NCBI RefSeq assembly: GCF_012395835.1
Contig: NZ_JAAZSQ010000002.1
Coordinates: 404,385-468,384 of the forward strand
DNA: 64,000 nt
Direction: 5' to 3'
Origin: Arthrobacter mobilis
GTDB lineage: Bacteria > Actinomycetota > Actinomycetes > Actinomycetales > Micrococcaceae
A model generated the notes under the pieces. It did no database searches and was not told the DNA's origin. It worked only from the letters and a program-made list of their open reading frames with translations. Positions 16,626-23,759 of this stretch are shown here, piece after piece. The position numbers were made by a program, and so were the translations under genes. Position 1 is the first letter of the stretch; every line of letters begins with the position of its first letter.

Positions 16626-17579
16626 ATGACCGATACGGCCCGGATCCTGGTATTCATCGACAACCTTGCCGGTGCACTGCACAAGGTGCAGCACGAACTG
16701 CTCACGCTGGCCCGTTCCCTGGGCGAACCGGTGGCAGCCGTCGGCGGTGTGCCGGACGAGGCGTTGCTGGCCGAACTGGGCAGCCATGGTGTGGCCACGG
16801 TCTACCGCCCGGCGGCGGACCTGGAGGACAGCCTGGTGGCGCCCAAGGCGGCTTTCCTGGCCAACGCGGTGCGCGCCGCGGCTCCGTCCGCGGTGCTGCT
16901 GGAGAACGGTTTCGGAGGAAAGGAAATTGCCGCCCGCCTGGGCATCAAGCTTTCGTCCGGCGTCATCACCGACGCCGTCGCCGTGGCACCTGACCTGTCG
17001 GTGACCAAGAGCGTGTTCGCCGGCGCCTACACGGTGGTGGCCAAGGTGACCACCGGCACTCCGGTCATCACGGTCAAGCCCAACACCATTGAGGCCGCTG
17101 CCGCCGGCACCGGCGGAGTTCCGCAGGTGGTGGAGGTGGACCCGGGGGATCCCGGTCCCGCTGCCCGGATTATCGAACGCAGCCCCAAGCCTGCCACCGG
17201 ACGTCCGGAGCTGTCGGAGGCCCGCGTGGTCGTGGCCGGTGGCCGCGGAGTGGACGGGGACTTCGGTCCCATCGAGGAACTCGCCGACGCCCTGGGCGGA
17301 GCCGTGGGTGCTTCCCGGGCCGCCACGGACGCCGGCTGGATCGAGCACTCGGCACAGGTCGGGCAGACCGGCACCACGGTGTCGCCGCAGCTGTACATCT
17401 CCGCCGGCATCTCCGGGGCCATCCAGCAGAAGGCCGGCATGCAGACGGCCCAGGTCATCGTCGCCGTGAACAAGGACCCCGATTCCCCGGTCTTCGAGAT
17501 CGCGGACTTCGGCATCGTCGGCGACCTGTTCAAGGTGCTGCCGCAGGCCGCCGAGGAAATCCGGAAGCGGAAGGGCTAA
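16626..17579 (+). CDS. etfA: electron transfer flavoprotein alpha subunit
   Basis: About 317 residues. The C-terminal FAD-binding domain shows VVVAGGRGVDGDFGPIEELA, AASRAATDAGW (as VGASRAATDAGW) and the signature PQLYISAGISGAIQQKAGMQ followed by VAVNKDPDSPVFEIADFGIVGD. The ATG at 16626 has AGGAGG 9 bases upstream; this site starts at the etfB stop codon. A longer frame beginning at 16479 would overlap etfB and is rejected. It works with EtfB as the FAD-carrying subunit. Confidence 0.96.
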   Translation: MTDTARILVFIDNLAGALHKVQHELLTLARSLGEPVAAVGGVPDEALLAELGSHGVATVYRPAADLEDSLVAPKAAFLANAVRAAAPSAVLLENGFGGKEIAARLGIKLSSGVITDAVAVAPDLSVTKSVFAGAYTVVAKVTTGTPVITVKPNTIEAAAAGTGGVPQVVEVDPGDPGPAARIIERSPKPATGRPELSEARVVVAGGRGVDGDFGPIEELADALGGAVGASRAATDAGWIEHSAQVGQTGTTVSPQLYISAGISGAIQQKAGMQTAQVIVAVNKDPDSPVFEIADFGIVGDLFKVLPQAAEEIRKRKG

Positions 17580-17586
17580 GGCCGGG

Positions 17587-18348
17587 GTGGAACTGAGCCG
17601 TTTCGAGCCCGGTGCGGCAGGCCTGCAGCAGGTGCTGGTCTTCGCCGCCCACCCGGACGACGTGGACTTCGGCGCCGCCGGCACCATCGCCGGCTGGACC
17701 GCCGCAGGTGTCAAGGTCACTTACTGCATCATGACCGACGGCGATGCCGGTGGCTTCGATGAATCCCATCGTGCCGGGATCGTCGCCATGCGGGCACGCG
17801 AGCAGAAAGCCGCCGCAGGCCTTGTCGGTGTGGAGGACATCCGCTTCCTGGGCCAGCGCGACGGCTACCTGGAGCCCACCCACGACGTGGTGAAGCAGGT
17901 GGTCGAGCTGATCCGCGAACTCCGGCCGGACGTGGTGCTGTCGATGCACCCGGAACGCGCCTGGGACCGTATCCAGAAGAGCCATCCGGACCATCTGGCC
18001 TGCGGCGAGGCGGTGACCCGCGCGGTCTATCCCGCGGCGGAGAATCCCTATGCGTTCCCGGAGCTGGTCGAGGCAGGACTGACGGCTTACAAGGTTCCCT
18101 ATCTGTGGTTCTACGGGGGGCCGCGGGAACGGGACAACCACTTTGTGGACGTGACCGACCAGGTCGAAGCCAAGCTGGCGGCCATCCGGATCCATGCCAG
18201 CCAGCATCCGGACCTGCCTGCGATGGACGCCATGGTCCGGGCGAACCTGAAGGAGAATGCCCGGCGCTGCGGCCTGGCCGAAGACCGCAGCGCCGAGGTG
18301 TTCCACGTCGTGGGGATCAATACGCCGGTGACGTTCGCCGGCTTCTAG
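17587..18348 (+). CDS. PIG-L family (MshB/Mca-like) zinc deacetylase
   Basis: 253 residues. The zinc motif AHPDDVDFGAAGTIAGW near residue 20 and the later HPDH (KSHPDHLACGEAVTRAVYPA) are the metal ligands and catalytic Asp of the LmbE/PIG-L fold. The family removes N-acetyl groups from GlcNAc-type substrates; in actinobacteria this includes the mycothiol enzymes MshB and Mca. The sequence alone does not tell which substrate is used, and the position behind etfBA does not help. The GTG start, 7 bases after etfA, has AAGG 5 bases upstream. Confidence 0.88.
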   Translation: MELSRFEPGAAGLQQVLVFAAHPDDVDFGAAGTIAGWTAAGVKVTYCIMTDGDAGGFDESHRAGIVAMRAREQKAAAGLVGVEDIRFLGQRDGYLEPTHDVVKQVVELIRELRPDVVLSMHPERAWDRIQKSHPDHLACGEAVTRAVYPAAENPYAFPELVEAGLTAYKVPYLWFYGGPRERDNHFVDVTDQVEAKLAAIRIHASQHPDLPAMDAMVRANLKENARRCGLAEDRSAEVFHVVGINTPVTFAGF

Positions 18349-18351
18349 CGG

Positions 18352-18382
18352 CCGGGCAGCTGCCGGAACGTGAGCTGCCCGG
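18352..18382. terminator. hairpin between convergent PIG-L and RskA-like genes
   Basis: CCGGGCAGCT (18352-18361) pairs with AGCTGCCCGG (18373-18382) around an 11-base loop, directly after the PIG-L stop. It could end transcripts from both sides; no T-run. Confidence 0.5.
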
Positions 18383-18416
18383 GTCCCCGTCCCGAACCTG
18401 CAAGGGCGGGGAAGCC
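18382..18416. repeat. diverged single copy of the intergenic palindrome seen after secA
   Basis: This 35-base stretch matches the core of the 55-bp repeat at 44724-44833 at most positions (GGTCCCCGTCCCGA, then CTGC, GGG, CGGGG and AGCC). Like that copy it lies between two converging genes and can fold as CCCCGTCCC against GGGCGGGG. It suggests a dispersed intergenic element. Confidence 0.5.
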
Positions 18417-18424
18417 ACTGAGCG

Positions 18425-19015
18425 CTACTTCTGCAGCGGGATAGTCACCGCGAAGGGCGGGGTCGGCGACTCCGAGCCGCCGCTGGGTTCCAGCGTGACG
18501 GCCAGTTCCTTGAAGCCGCCGATGTGCTCGATCACCACCGGCCGGGCACCGGAGATGTTCTCCTGCGTGAGCATGCCGGCGGAGACCGGCGCCGACCCGT
18601 CGGCCGGAATCTTCCACAGCTGGTAGACCCCGTTCCGGCCCGGGGAGGCCAGATCGTCGAACCCGACGACGGCGGCATCCCGGCTGGCGGATACCGCCAC
18701 CGAGGCGGTGCCGCCGGGGGCCTCGACCGATGTGCTGGCGACATCAGGTGCCTGCCGGACCGCTTCCTCTACGGAACCGCCGCCGAGTGTTTTGACCAGG
18801 GCGAATCCGCCGACGGCCAGGACGATGGCGGCCACCACGGCGAGCAGTCCCTTCACCGCCGGGCTCGTCGGACGTCCGGGGGCGGCGGCATCATCGTCGG
18901 CAGTGAGCTGGTCCGCGTGCAGGACCGAATTATCCTCGAACTCCGGCTCCTGTCCAGCGGATTCCCCGCTGTTGCGTCGTGCGTTCTTGCTGTCCCGTGA
19001 TACTGGCGTTTCCAT
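18425..19015 (-). CDS. RskA-like C-terminal-domain membrane protein (anti-sigma-like)
   Basis: About 196 residues. An acidic, hydrophilic N-terminus (about 60 residues) precedes one membrane segment (GLLAVVAAIVLAVGGFALVK). The outer domain matches the C-terminal part of RskA anti-sigma-K factors (VGFDDLASPGRNGVYQLWKI, ISGARPVVIEHIGGFKELAV). No HxxxCxxC zinc anti-sigma motif is in the N-terminus and no sigma factor gene is nearby, so sigma-factor binding is doubtful. The ATG at 19015 is used; a TATGCT box at 19024-19029 on the minus strand ends 8 bases before it, so the message may be nearly leaderless. A longer frame upstream would reach into the trmL gene region and is rejected. Confidence 0.8.
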   Translation of the reverse strand: METPVSRDSKNARRNSGESAGQEPEFEDNSVLHADQLTADDDAAAPGRPTSPAVKGLLAVVAAIVLAVGGFALVKTLGGGSVEEAVRQAPDVASTSVEAPGGTASVAVSASRDAAVVGFDDLASPGRNGVYQLWKIPADGSAPVSAGMLTQENISGARPVVIEHIGGFKELAVTLEPSGGSESPTPPFAVTIPLQK

Positions 19016-19115
19016 ATAGTTCCAGCATACGGGCCGGTCGGACGCGGGTGGCGGAAGCTGGCGGGCGCGGCTCGGGTTCGGGAAGGGCCGGCACGCCGGG
19101 CGCGGGGGCCCGCTC

Positions 19116-19583
19116 CTAGATCCGGGCGCCGGCGAAGCCGTGCTGCCGCCACGCTTCGTAGACGGCAATCGAGGCCGAATTGGCCAGGTTCAGCGAGCGC
19201 AGCGACGGCAGCATGGGCAGCCGGACCCGCGCGGTCACATGCGGGTCCTGTTTCACGGCCTCGGGCAGTCCCACGGACTCGGGGCCGAACATCAGCACGT
19301 CCCCCGGGGCATAGCTGATGTCCGTGTAGGAGCGTTCCCCGTCCGAGGTGAAGGCGTAGACGTTCTCCGGCTGCAGTGCCTGCCACGCATCCTCGAGGTT
19401 CTTGTGGACGTGGACGACGGCGAGGTCATGGTAGTCCAGCCCGGCCCGCCGGAGCTTGGCGTCCTCGAAGCTGAAGCCCAGCGGTTCGACCAAATGCAGT
19501 TCGGCGCCGGTGATGGCAGCCAGCCGGATGGCGTTTCCGGTATTGCCGGGGATTTCGGGAGTGTAGAAGAGGATGCGGAACAC
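19116..19583 (-). CDS. trmL: tRNA (cytidine/uridine-34-2'-O)-methyltransferase TrmL
   Basis: About 155 residues, a minimal SPOUT methyltransferase that methylates the wobble ribose of tRNA-Leu. Seen: the start FRILFYTPEIPGNTGNAIRL (motif 1 region), DVLMFGPESVGLPE (motif 2) and LRSLNLANSASIAVYEAWRQ (motif 3, forming the SAM knot). The GTG at 19583 gives the N-terminus usual for the family, and a TAAGAT box lies exactly 7 bases upstream, which fits a leaderless mRNA. The ATG at 19592 falls inside that box region and is unlikely. It stands alone on the minus strand between the J-domain and RskA-like genes. Confidence 0.94.
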   Translation of the reverse strand: MFRILFYTPEIPGNTGNAIRLAAITGAELHLVEPLGFSFEDAKLRRAGLDYHDLAVVHVHKNLEDAWQALQPENVYAFTSDGERSYTDISYAPGDVLMFGPESVGLPEAVKQDPHVTARVRLPMLPSLRSLNLANSASIAVYEAWRQHGFAGARI

Positions 19584-19590
19584 GGCTTCC

Positions 19591-19596
19591 ATCTTA
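19591..19596 (-). promoter_or_regulatory. -10 box of leaderless trmL transcript
   Basis: TAAGAT on the minus strand, 7 bases before the GTG at 19583. It decides the start codon. The -35 region is weak. Confidence 0.6.
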
Positions 19597-19634
19597 TGCC
19601 CGGCCTGGCCGGGCGGCGTCCGGCCCGCTCCCGG

Positions 19635-20561
19635 TCAGCGGTGCATGCCGGCCAGCAGCCGGGCCAGGGAGGGCACATGGACAGTGTTCGGTGCCGGACC
19701 GGAGGAGAGGAACTGCTTGAGTTCGCGTACCAGCCGCGCGGCGTTGACCACATGGACCGGGCCGTATCCTCCCGGGTCGTAGCCCCTGGCATAGTCCACC
19801 ACCGGCTCGTGCAGGTTGCCGTCCGGGCTGTGGATGACCGTCCAGCCCTGCACATTCAGTTCGGGGAAGAGATCCTGCATGCGCCGGACCGCGGGAGCCA
19901 GCCGCGGAGGCTCGACCACCCGGCCGTCCTTGTGCAGGGTGGACCCGTCCCAGCGGAAAATCCCTTTGGGCAGCAGCATCGAATCGATCAGCGCCAGGCG
20001 GTAGCCGGCGAGCAGGGCATGGTCGATGTAGCCGTGCTCGCCGGGGGTGTGCAGCCCGTTGATTAGCCGTGCCGACGGCATGACGGCGACGATTTGCTGG
20101 GCAAGCAGCGCGACCGTGCGGGCCTCGCGCTGCAGGCGGGAGGTGGCGCCGAAGATGCCGCGCTTGCGCGGCACGCCGTGGATCTGCTGCCGGGCCACCG
20201 ACAGCGGCACCACGGCGGAGGCCTCGGCCGAATCGTAGGACGGGACATAGACGGCCGGCGCGGCAGCTGCGGCCCGGTCCCCGGCCGCACCGGTCCGGCT
20301 GCTGAAGCCGGCCTCCCGCCCGGGTGCCGTGCCCGCCGCCCGCGGCACCTGGGCCGGGGGGCCGTAGGAACGGTCGTACTGCTGGCGCGCCTGCGGGTCG
20401 CTGAGGACCTCGTAGGCCAGAGTCACCTCGTGGAAGTGGGCAGCATCGCCGCCGTGGTCTGGGTGGGTGGCCCGGGCAGCCTTCCGGTAGGCGGCCTTGA
20501 TCTGGCGCACGGTGGCATTCGTGGGCACTCCCAGGATCTCGTAGTGGGACGGGGGAGTCAC
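19635..20561 (-). CDS. J-domain protein with C-terminal NERD-like domain
   Basis: About 308 residues. Residues 1-70 are a J domain: HYEILGVPTNATVRQIKAAY, then HPD in ATHPDHGGD and the helix AYEVLSDPQARQQYDR. It lacks the Gly/Phe and zinc regions of true DnaJ. A linker rich in Ala and Pro leads to a C-terminal domain of about 140 residues with GEHGYIDHALLAGYRLALID. The order Gly-Glu...Ile-Asp-His then a hydrophobic strand resembles the nuclease-related NERD fold, but the E-x-K that should follow is not present. The GTG at 20561 has AAAGGGG 6 bases upstream. Likely an Hsp70 recruiter with an unknown client; the NERD resemblance is tentative. Confidence 0.8.
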   Translation of the reverse strand: MTPPSHYEILGVPTNATVRQIKAAYRKAARATHPDHGGDAAHFHEVTLAYEVLSDPQARQQYDRSYGPPAQVPRAAGTAPGREAGFSSRTGAAGDRAAAAAPAVYVPSYDSAEASAVVPLSVARQQIHGVPRKRGIFGATSRLQREARTVALLAQQIVAVMPSARLINGLHTPGEHGYIDHALLAGYRLALIDSMLLPKGIFRWDGSTLHKDGRVVEPPRLAPAVRRMQDLFPELNVQGWTVIHSPDGNLHEPVVDYARGYDPGGYGPVHVVNAARLVRELKQFLSSGPAPNTVHVPSLARLLAGMHR

Positions 20562-20658
20562 ACTGGCCCCTTTCCATGCGGCAACTGTCGTGCAAGTCTG
20601 AGGAATCCAACGTCTGCGCGCCCGCGCCGGTTCCGCGGGCGTCTCCGGGCGGACCGGG

Positions 20659-21447
20659 TCACGACCCGGGCCGGGCGGCCTTGTAGCGCAGCAGGAGCAT
20701 GCCCGCCGACTCCAGGATGTGCACCAGTTCCATCCCCTGGAGCGTCTGTTCGGGTCCGCCGTCGGCAATCCGCTTCCCGGTGCCGCCTGCCAGCACCGGG
20801 GAGAGGGTCAGGCAGAGCTCGTCCACCAGCCCGGCCGCTTGGAAGGCGCCGAAGAGGACGGGACCGCCCTCGCTGTGGATGCTGTGCCAGCCGCGTCCGG
20901 CCAGCGCTTCCACTATGCGGGCGGGCTCGGCGGAGCCGGTGCCGACGTCGATGACGTCGGCGACCTCGCTCAGCGCCTGCCGCCGGGCGGCGCCGGCCCG
21001 GGCCGAGGTCAGCAGCACCGGCCGCACCGGGGCCTGCGCGAAGAATCCGCCCGCCGGGTCCAGGTCCAGGGATCCGGAGACGACGGCGATGGCCGGATGG
21101 GCGGGCAGGCCCCGTCCGGCGCGCCAGGCCAGGTCTTCTTCGGACAGCAGCGGTCCCGCGTAGCCTTCCGCCCGCACGGTACCGGCGCCGACCAGGATCA
21201 CGTCCGCCTGGCGGCGCAGCAGGGTGAAGACGTGCTGGTCCACTACGTCGCCCAGGCCGCCGGCGCGGCCTTCGTAGGTGGCCGCGCCGTCGAGGCTGGA
21301 CACGAAGTTGAACCGCACCCAGGGCCGGTCTCCGTCCGGAACCGCGTACCAGTCCAGCAGTTGCCCGTCGGTGGCATCCGGGATGTGCTCCGGGAAAACC
21401 TGGTTGATCGCACGCAGGGCGCCGGAGCCGCTCACGCCTGCGCTCAT
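20659..21447 (-). CDS. RibD C-terminal-domain (pyrimidine reductase-like) oxidoreductase
   Basis: 262 residues. The fold is that of the RibD reductase/dihydrofolate-reductase-like family: RPWVRFNFVSSLDGAATYEG at the start, DVILVGAGTVRAEGYAGP in the NADPH-binding region and IHSEGGPVLFGAFQAAGLVD near the end. RibD reductases act in riboflavin synthesis, but stand-alone actinobacterial relatives have uncertain substrates, and no riboflavin gene is here. The ATG overlaps the folP-like stop by 4 bases (ATGA), so translation is probably coupled. Third gene of the 23614-20659 operon. Confidence 0.85.
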   Translation of the reverse strand: MSAGVSGSGALRAINQVFPEHIPDATDGQLLDWYAVPDGDRPWVRFNFVSSLDGAATYEGRAGGLGDVVDQHVFTLLRRQADVILVGAGTVRAEGYAGPLLSEEDLAWRAGRGLPAHPAIAVVSGSLDLDPAGGFFAQAPVRPVLLTSARAGAARRQALSEVADVIDVGTGSAEPARIVEALAGRGWHSIHSEGGPVLFGAFQAAGLVDELCLTLSPVLAGGTGKRIADGGPEQTLQGMELVHILESAGMLLLRYKAARPGS

Positions 21448-22391
21448 GCCTGCCCGAAGGGCTCGTTGACGTCCCCCATGTTGTGCTTCAAGTAGGCCGG
21501 TTCCCGCCAGCCCAGGGCAGCCTCGGCCAGCCGGACGGCTGAACTGGCTTCGGGGATGTTATGCATCCGGACAATCCGGGCACCGTTCATAATGCACATC
21601 ACGGCCGCCGCCAGGGACCCGGCCAGCCGGTCCTGCTTGGGCTGGTTCAGCGTCTCGCCGATGAAGTCCTTGTTGGACACCGCGGCCAGCGCAGGGAAGC
21701 CCAGGGCGGCGATCTCCGCGAAGCGGCGGGTGATTTCCAGCGAGTGCAGGGTGTTCTTGTTCAGGTCGTGGCCCGGATCGATGATGATCTTCTCCGGCGC
21801 GATGCCCAGCTGCACGGCCAGGTCCACCTTCCGGCGCAGGAAGTCGGCGACCTCCCGGACCACATCCTGGTACTGCGGCCGCGGATACACCGTGCGCGGG
21901 GCCGCCAGAGAGTGCGTGATCACCAGGTGGGCGCCGCTGCCGGCCACCACCGCAGCCATGTCCCTGTTGTGCAGCCCCGTGGTGTCGTTGATGACATTGG
22001 CCCCGGCCCTGATGCTGGCCTCGGCGACCTTGGGGTCGAAGGTATCGGCCGAGATGACCACGTCGGAGGCGGCGCGGACCGCCTCGATGACCGGCACGAT
22101 CCGCTCCGCCTCCTCGGCCGCCGGCAGCGCCGGGCCCGGGGCAAACGGCACCCCGCCGATGTCGACCCAGTCCGCGCCATCGTCCACCGCCTGCAGCGCG
22201 GCGCCGACGGCGGCCTCCAGGGCGAAGGTGCGGCCGCCGTCGTAGAACGAATCCGGCGTGCGGTTGATGATTGCCATGACCGCCACCTGCCGGCTGAAGT
22301 CGATCCGCCGGCTCCCGAACGTGTGGACAGGATGCTGCAGGGCGGGCATGAACGCGCCCGGACACCCTTCGGCGGCGGCAGGTACTGTCAC
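21444..22391 (-). CDS. FolP2-like dihydropteroate synthase homologue
   Basis: 315 residues with the TIM-barrel pattern of dihydropteroate synthase: VMAIINRTPDSFYDGG (strand 1), ISADTFDPKVAEASIRAGAN, VINDTTGLHN, IIIDPGHDLNKN and AAVSNKDFIGETL. Odd: where true enzymes have GGESTRPGA, which binds p-aminobenzoate and carries catalytic loop residues, this protein reads IGGVPFAPG. That matches the mycobacterial FolP2 pattern, and FolP2 does not replace FolP1, so this may not make folate. The GTG at 22391 overlaps the upstream stop by 4 bases (GTGA); an internal ATG at 22349 is the alternative. Middle gene of a three-gene operon. Confidence 0.85.
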   Translation of the reverse strand: MTVPAAAEGCPGAFMPALQHPVHTFGSRRIDFSRQVAVMAIINRTPDSFYDGGRTFALEAAVGAALQAVDDGADWVDIGGVPFAPGPALPAAEEAERIVPVIEAVRAASDVVISADTFDPKVAEASIRAGANVINDTTGLHNRDMAAVVAGSGAHLVITHSLAAPRTVYPRPQYQDVVREVADFLRRKVDLAVQLGIAPEKIIIDPGHDLNKNTLHSLEITRRFAEIAALGFPALAAVSNKDFIGETLNQPKQDRLAGSLAAAVMCIMNGARIVRMHNIPEASSAVRLAEAALGWREPAYLKHNMGDVNEPFGQA

Positions 22392-23614
22392 AGGCTGGTC
22401 AGCTCCTTGGACTCGTCGGACAGCTCCGCAGCACTGACGGGGCGCCCGGAACGGATCAGGTCCTGGATGGCATCCTGCACATCCCAGACGTTTACATTCA
22501 TACCAGCCACCACCTTCGAATCCCGCAGCCAGAACGCAATGAACTCCAGCTCTGCCGCATTTCCGCGGATCACCGGCTCGCCGGTGGCCCAGGGGAAGAA
22601 TCCCGAGTACTCCATGCCGATATCGAACTGGTCGGTGTAGAAGTACGGGATATCGTCATTGACCGGCTCCTGCCCGAGCATCGCCTTGGCCGCCGTATTG
22701 CCCTGGGCGATGGCATTGGCCCAGTGCTCGCTGCGCAGCCGGGCGCCGAAGACCGGATGGAAGGCATTGGCCGCGTCCCCGGCAGCATAGACGTTGGCTG
22801 CGGAGGTCAGCAGCGAAGCGTCCGTGTCGATACCCCGTGAGCAGGCCAGCCCGGACGCCTCCGCCAGCGCCGTGTTCGGCTCGGCGCCGATGGCCACCAG
22901 CACCAGGTCGGCGTCCAGCTGCCCGCCGTCGTCGAGCACGACGGCGGCTGCCCGGCCGCCGGAATCGGCGGTAATCCGCGCGGGCCTGCGGCCGGTGCGG
23001 AACTGAACCCCTTCGGCCCGGTGCTTGTCGGCGAACAGCGAACCGATCTGCGGCCCCAGCGCGCCGGCCAGCGGGATCCCGCCCGGACCCACCACTGTCA
23101 CGTCATTGCCCAGCTGCCGCGCCGTGGCGGCCACCTCCATGCCGATCCAGCCCAGGCCGATGACGACCAGCCGCCGGTCCCCGCGGATCAGCTCATCATG
23201 CAGGGTGCGGCTGTCATCGATGGTGCGCAGGTAGCGGACCCCTTCGAGGGTGGAACCGGGAATCTCCAGGCGGCGCGGGGAGGCACCGGTGGCGACCAGG
23301 AACTTCGAATAGGCCAGTGAGCCGCCGCGGGAGAGTGTGGCCCGGCAGGTGGTGGTGTCGATGAAGTCCACGGACTCGTCGAGCTTGACGTCCACATCCT
23401 GCTCGTCGTACCACGCCGGGGTCTCGATCCTGCCGTCTTCGGCCAATTCCTTGCCCGCGAGGAAGGCCTTGGACAGCGGCGGACGCAGGTACGGATAGTG
23501 CGTTTCGGCCCCGACCAGGGTGAGTTTGCCGTCGAAGCCCTCCGCCCGCAGCGCCTTGGCAGCGGTCGCACCGGCCAGCCCCGCGCCGGCAATGATGATG
23601 TGGTTCGGGCCCAT
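22388..23614 (-). CDS. FAD-dependent NAD(P)H-ferredoxin/rubredoxin reductase family protein
   Basis: About 408 residues. Two dinucleotide-binding motifs are seen: IIIAGAGLAGATAAKALRAE at the N-terminus (FAD) and LVVIGLGWIGMEVAATARQL in the middle (NADH). ATG-type FAD motifs (LVATGASPRRL; NVYAAGDAANAF) and YPYLRPPLSK complete the pattern of ferredoxin reductases serving P450 or Rieske oxygenases. The C-terminal domain has WLRDSKVVAGMNVNVWD. No ferredoxin or oxygenase gene is nearby. The ATG has AAAGGAG 6 bases upstream and a good promoter at 23658-23686. First gene of an operon with the FolP2-like and RibD-C genes. A longer frame that runs into the iscS region is rejected. Confidence 0.92.
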   Translation of the reverse strand: MGPNHIIIAGAGLAGATAAKALRAEGFDGKLTLVGAETHYPYLRPPLSKAFLAGKELAEDGRIETPAWYDEQDVDVKLDESVDFIDTTTCRATLSRGGSLAYSKFLVATGASPRRLEIPGSTLEGVRYLRTIDDSRTLHDELIRGDRRLVVIGLGWIGMEVAATARQLGNDVTVVGPGGIPLAGALGPQIGSLFADKHRAEGVQFRTGRRPARITADSGGRAAAVVLDDGGQLDADLVLVAIGAEPNTALAEASGLACSRGIDTDASLLTSAANVYAAGDAANAFHPVFGARLRSEHWANAIAQGNTAAKAMLGQEPVNDDIPYFYTDQFDIGMEYSGFFPWATGEPVIRGNAAELEFIAFWLRDSKVVAGMNVNVWDVQDAIQDLIRSGRPVSAAELSDESKELTSL

Positions 23615-23657
23615 GGTGTGCTCCTTTGTCCGGAACTGCCCCCGGTGGCTTGCTATG

Positions 23658-23686
23658 ACCATAGGAACCGGTCCCGGGCAAGTCAA
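23658..23686 (-). promoter_or_regulatory. sigma-70-type promoter of the ferredoxin reductase operon
   Basis: On the minus strand, TTGACT (23686-23681) and TATGGT (23663-23658) are separated by exactly 17 bases. Both are near consensus. This is the best housekeeping promoter I found in the window; the leader to the ATG at 23614 is about 38 bases. Confidence 0.75.
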
Positions 23687-23747
23687 CGCCGCCGCCGGCC
23701 CCGGTCCGGCCCGGTTCCCGCCGGCACGGATCGAGCGCACCACCCGG

Positions 23748-23753
23748 TAAAAT
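23748..23753 (+). promoter_or_regulatory. -10 box of leaderless iscS transcript
   Basis: TAAAAT ends 6 bases before the GTG at 23760, so the GTG would be the first codon of the mRNA. There is no Shine-Dalgarno before this start. Confidence 0.65.
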
Positions 23754-23759
23754 GACTTC

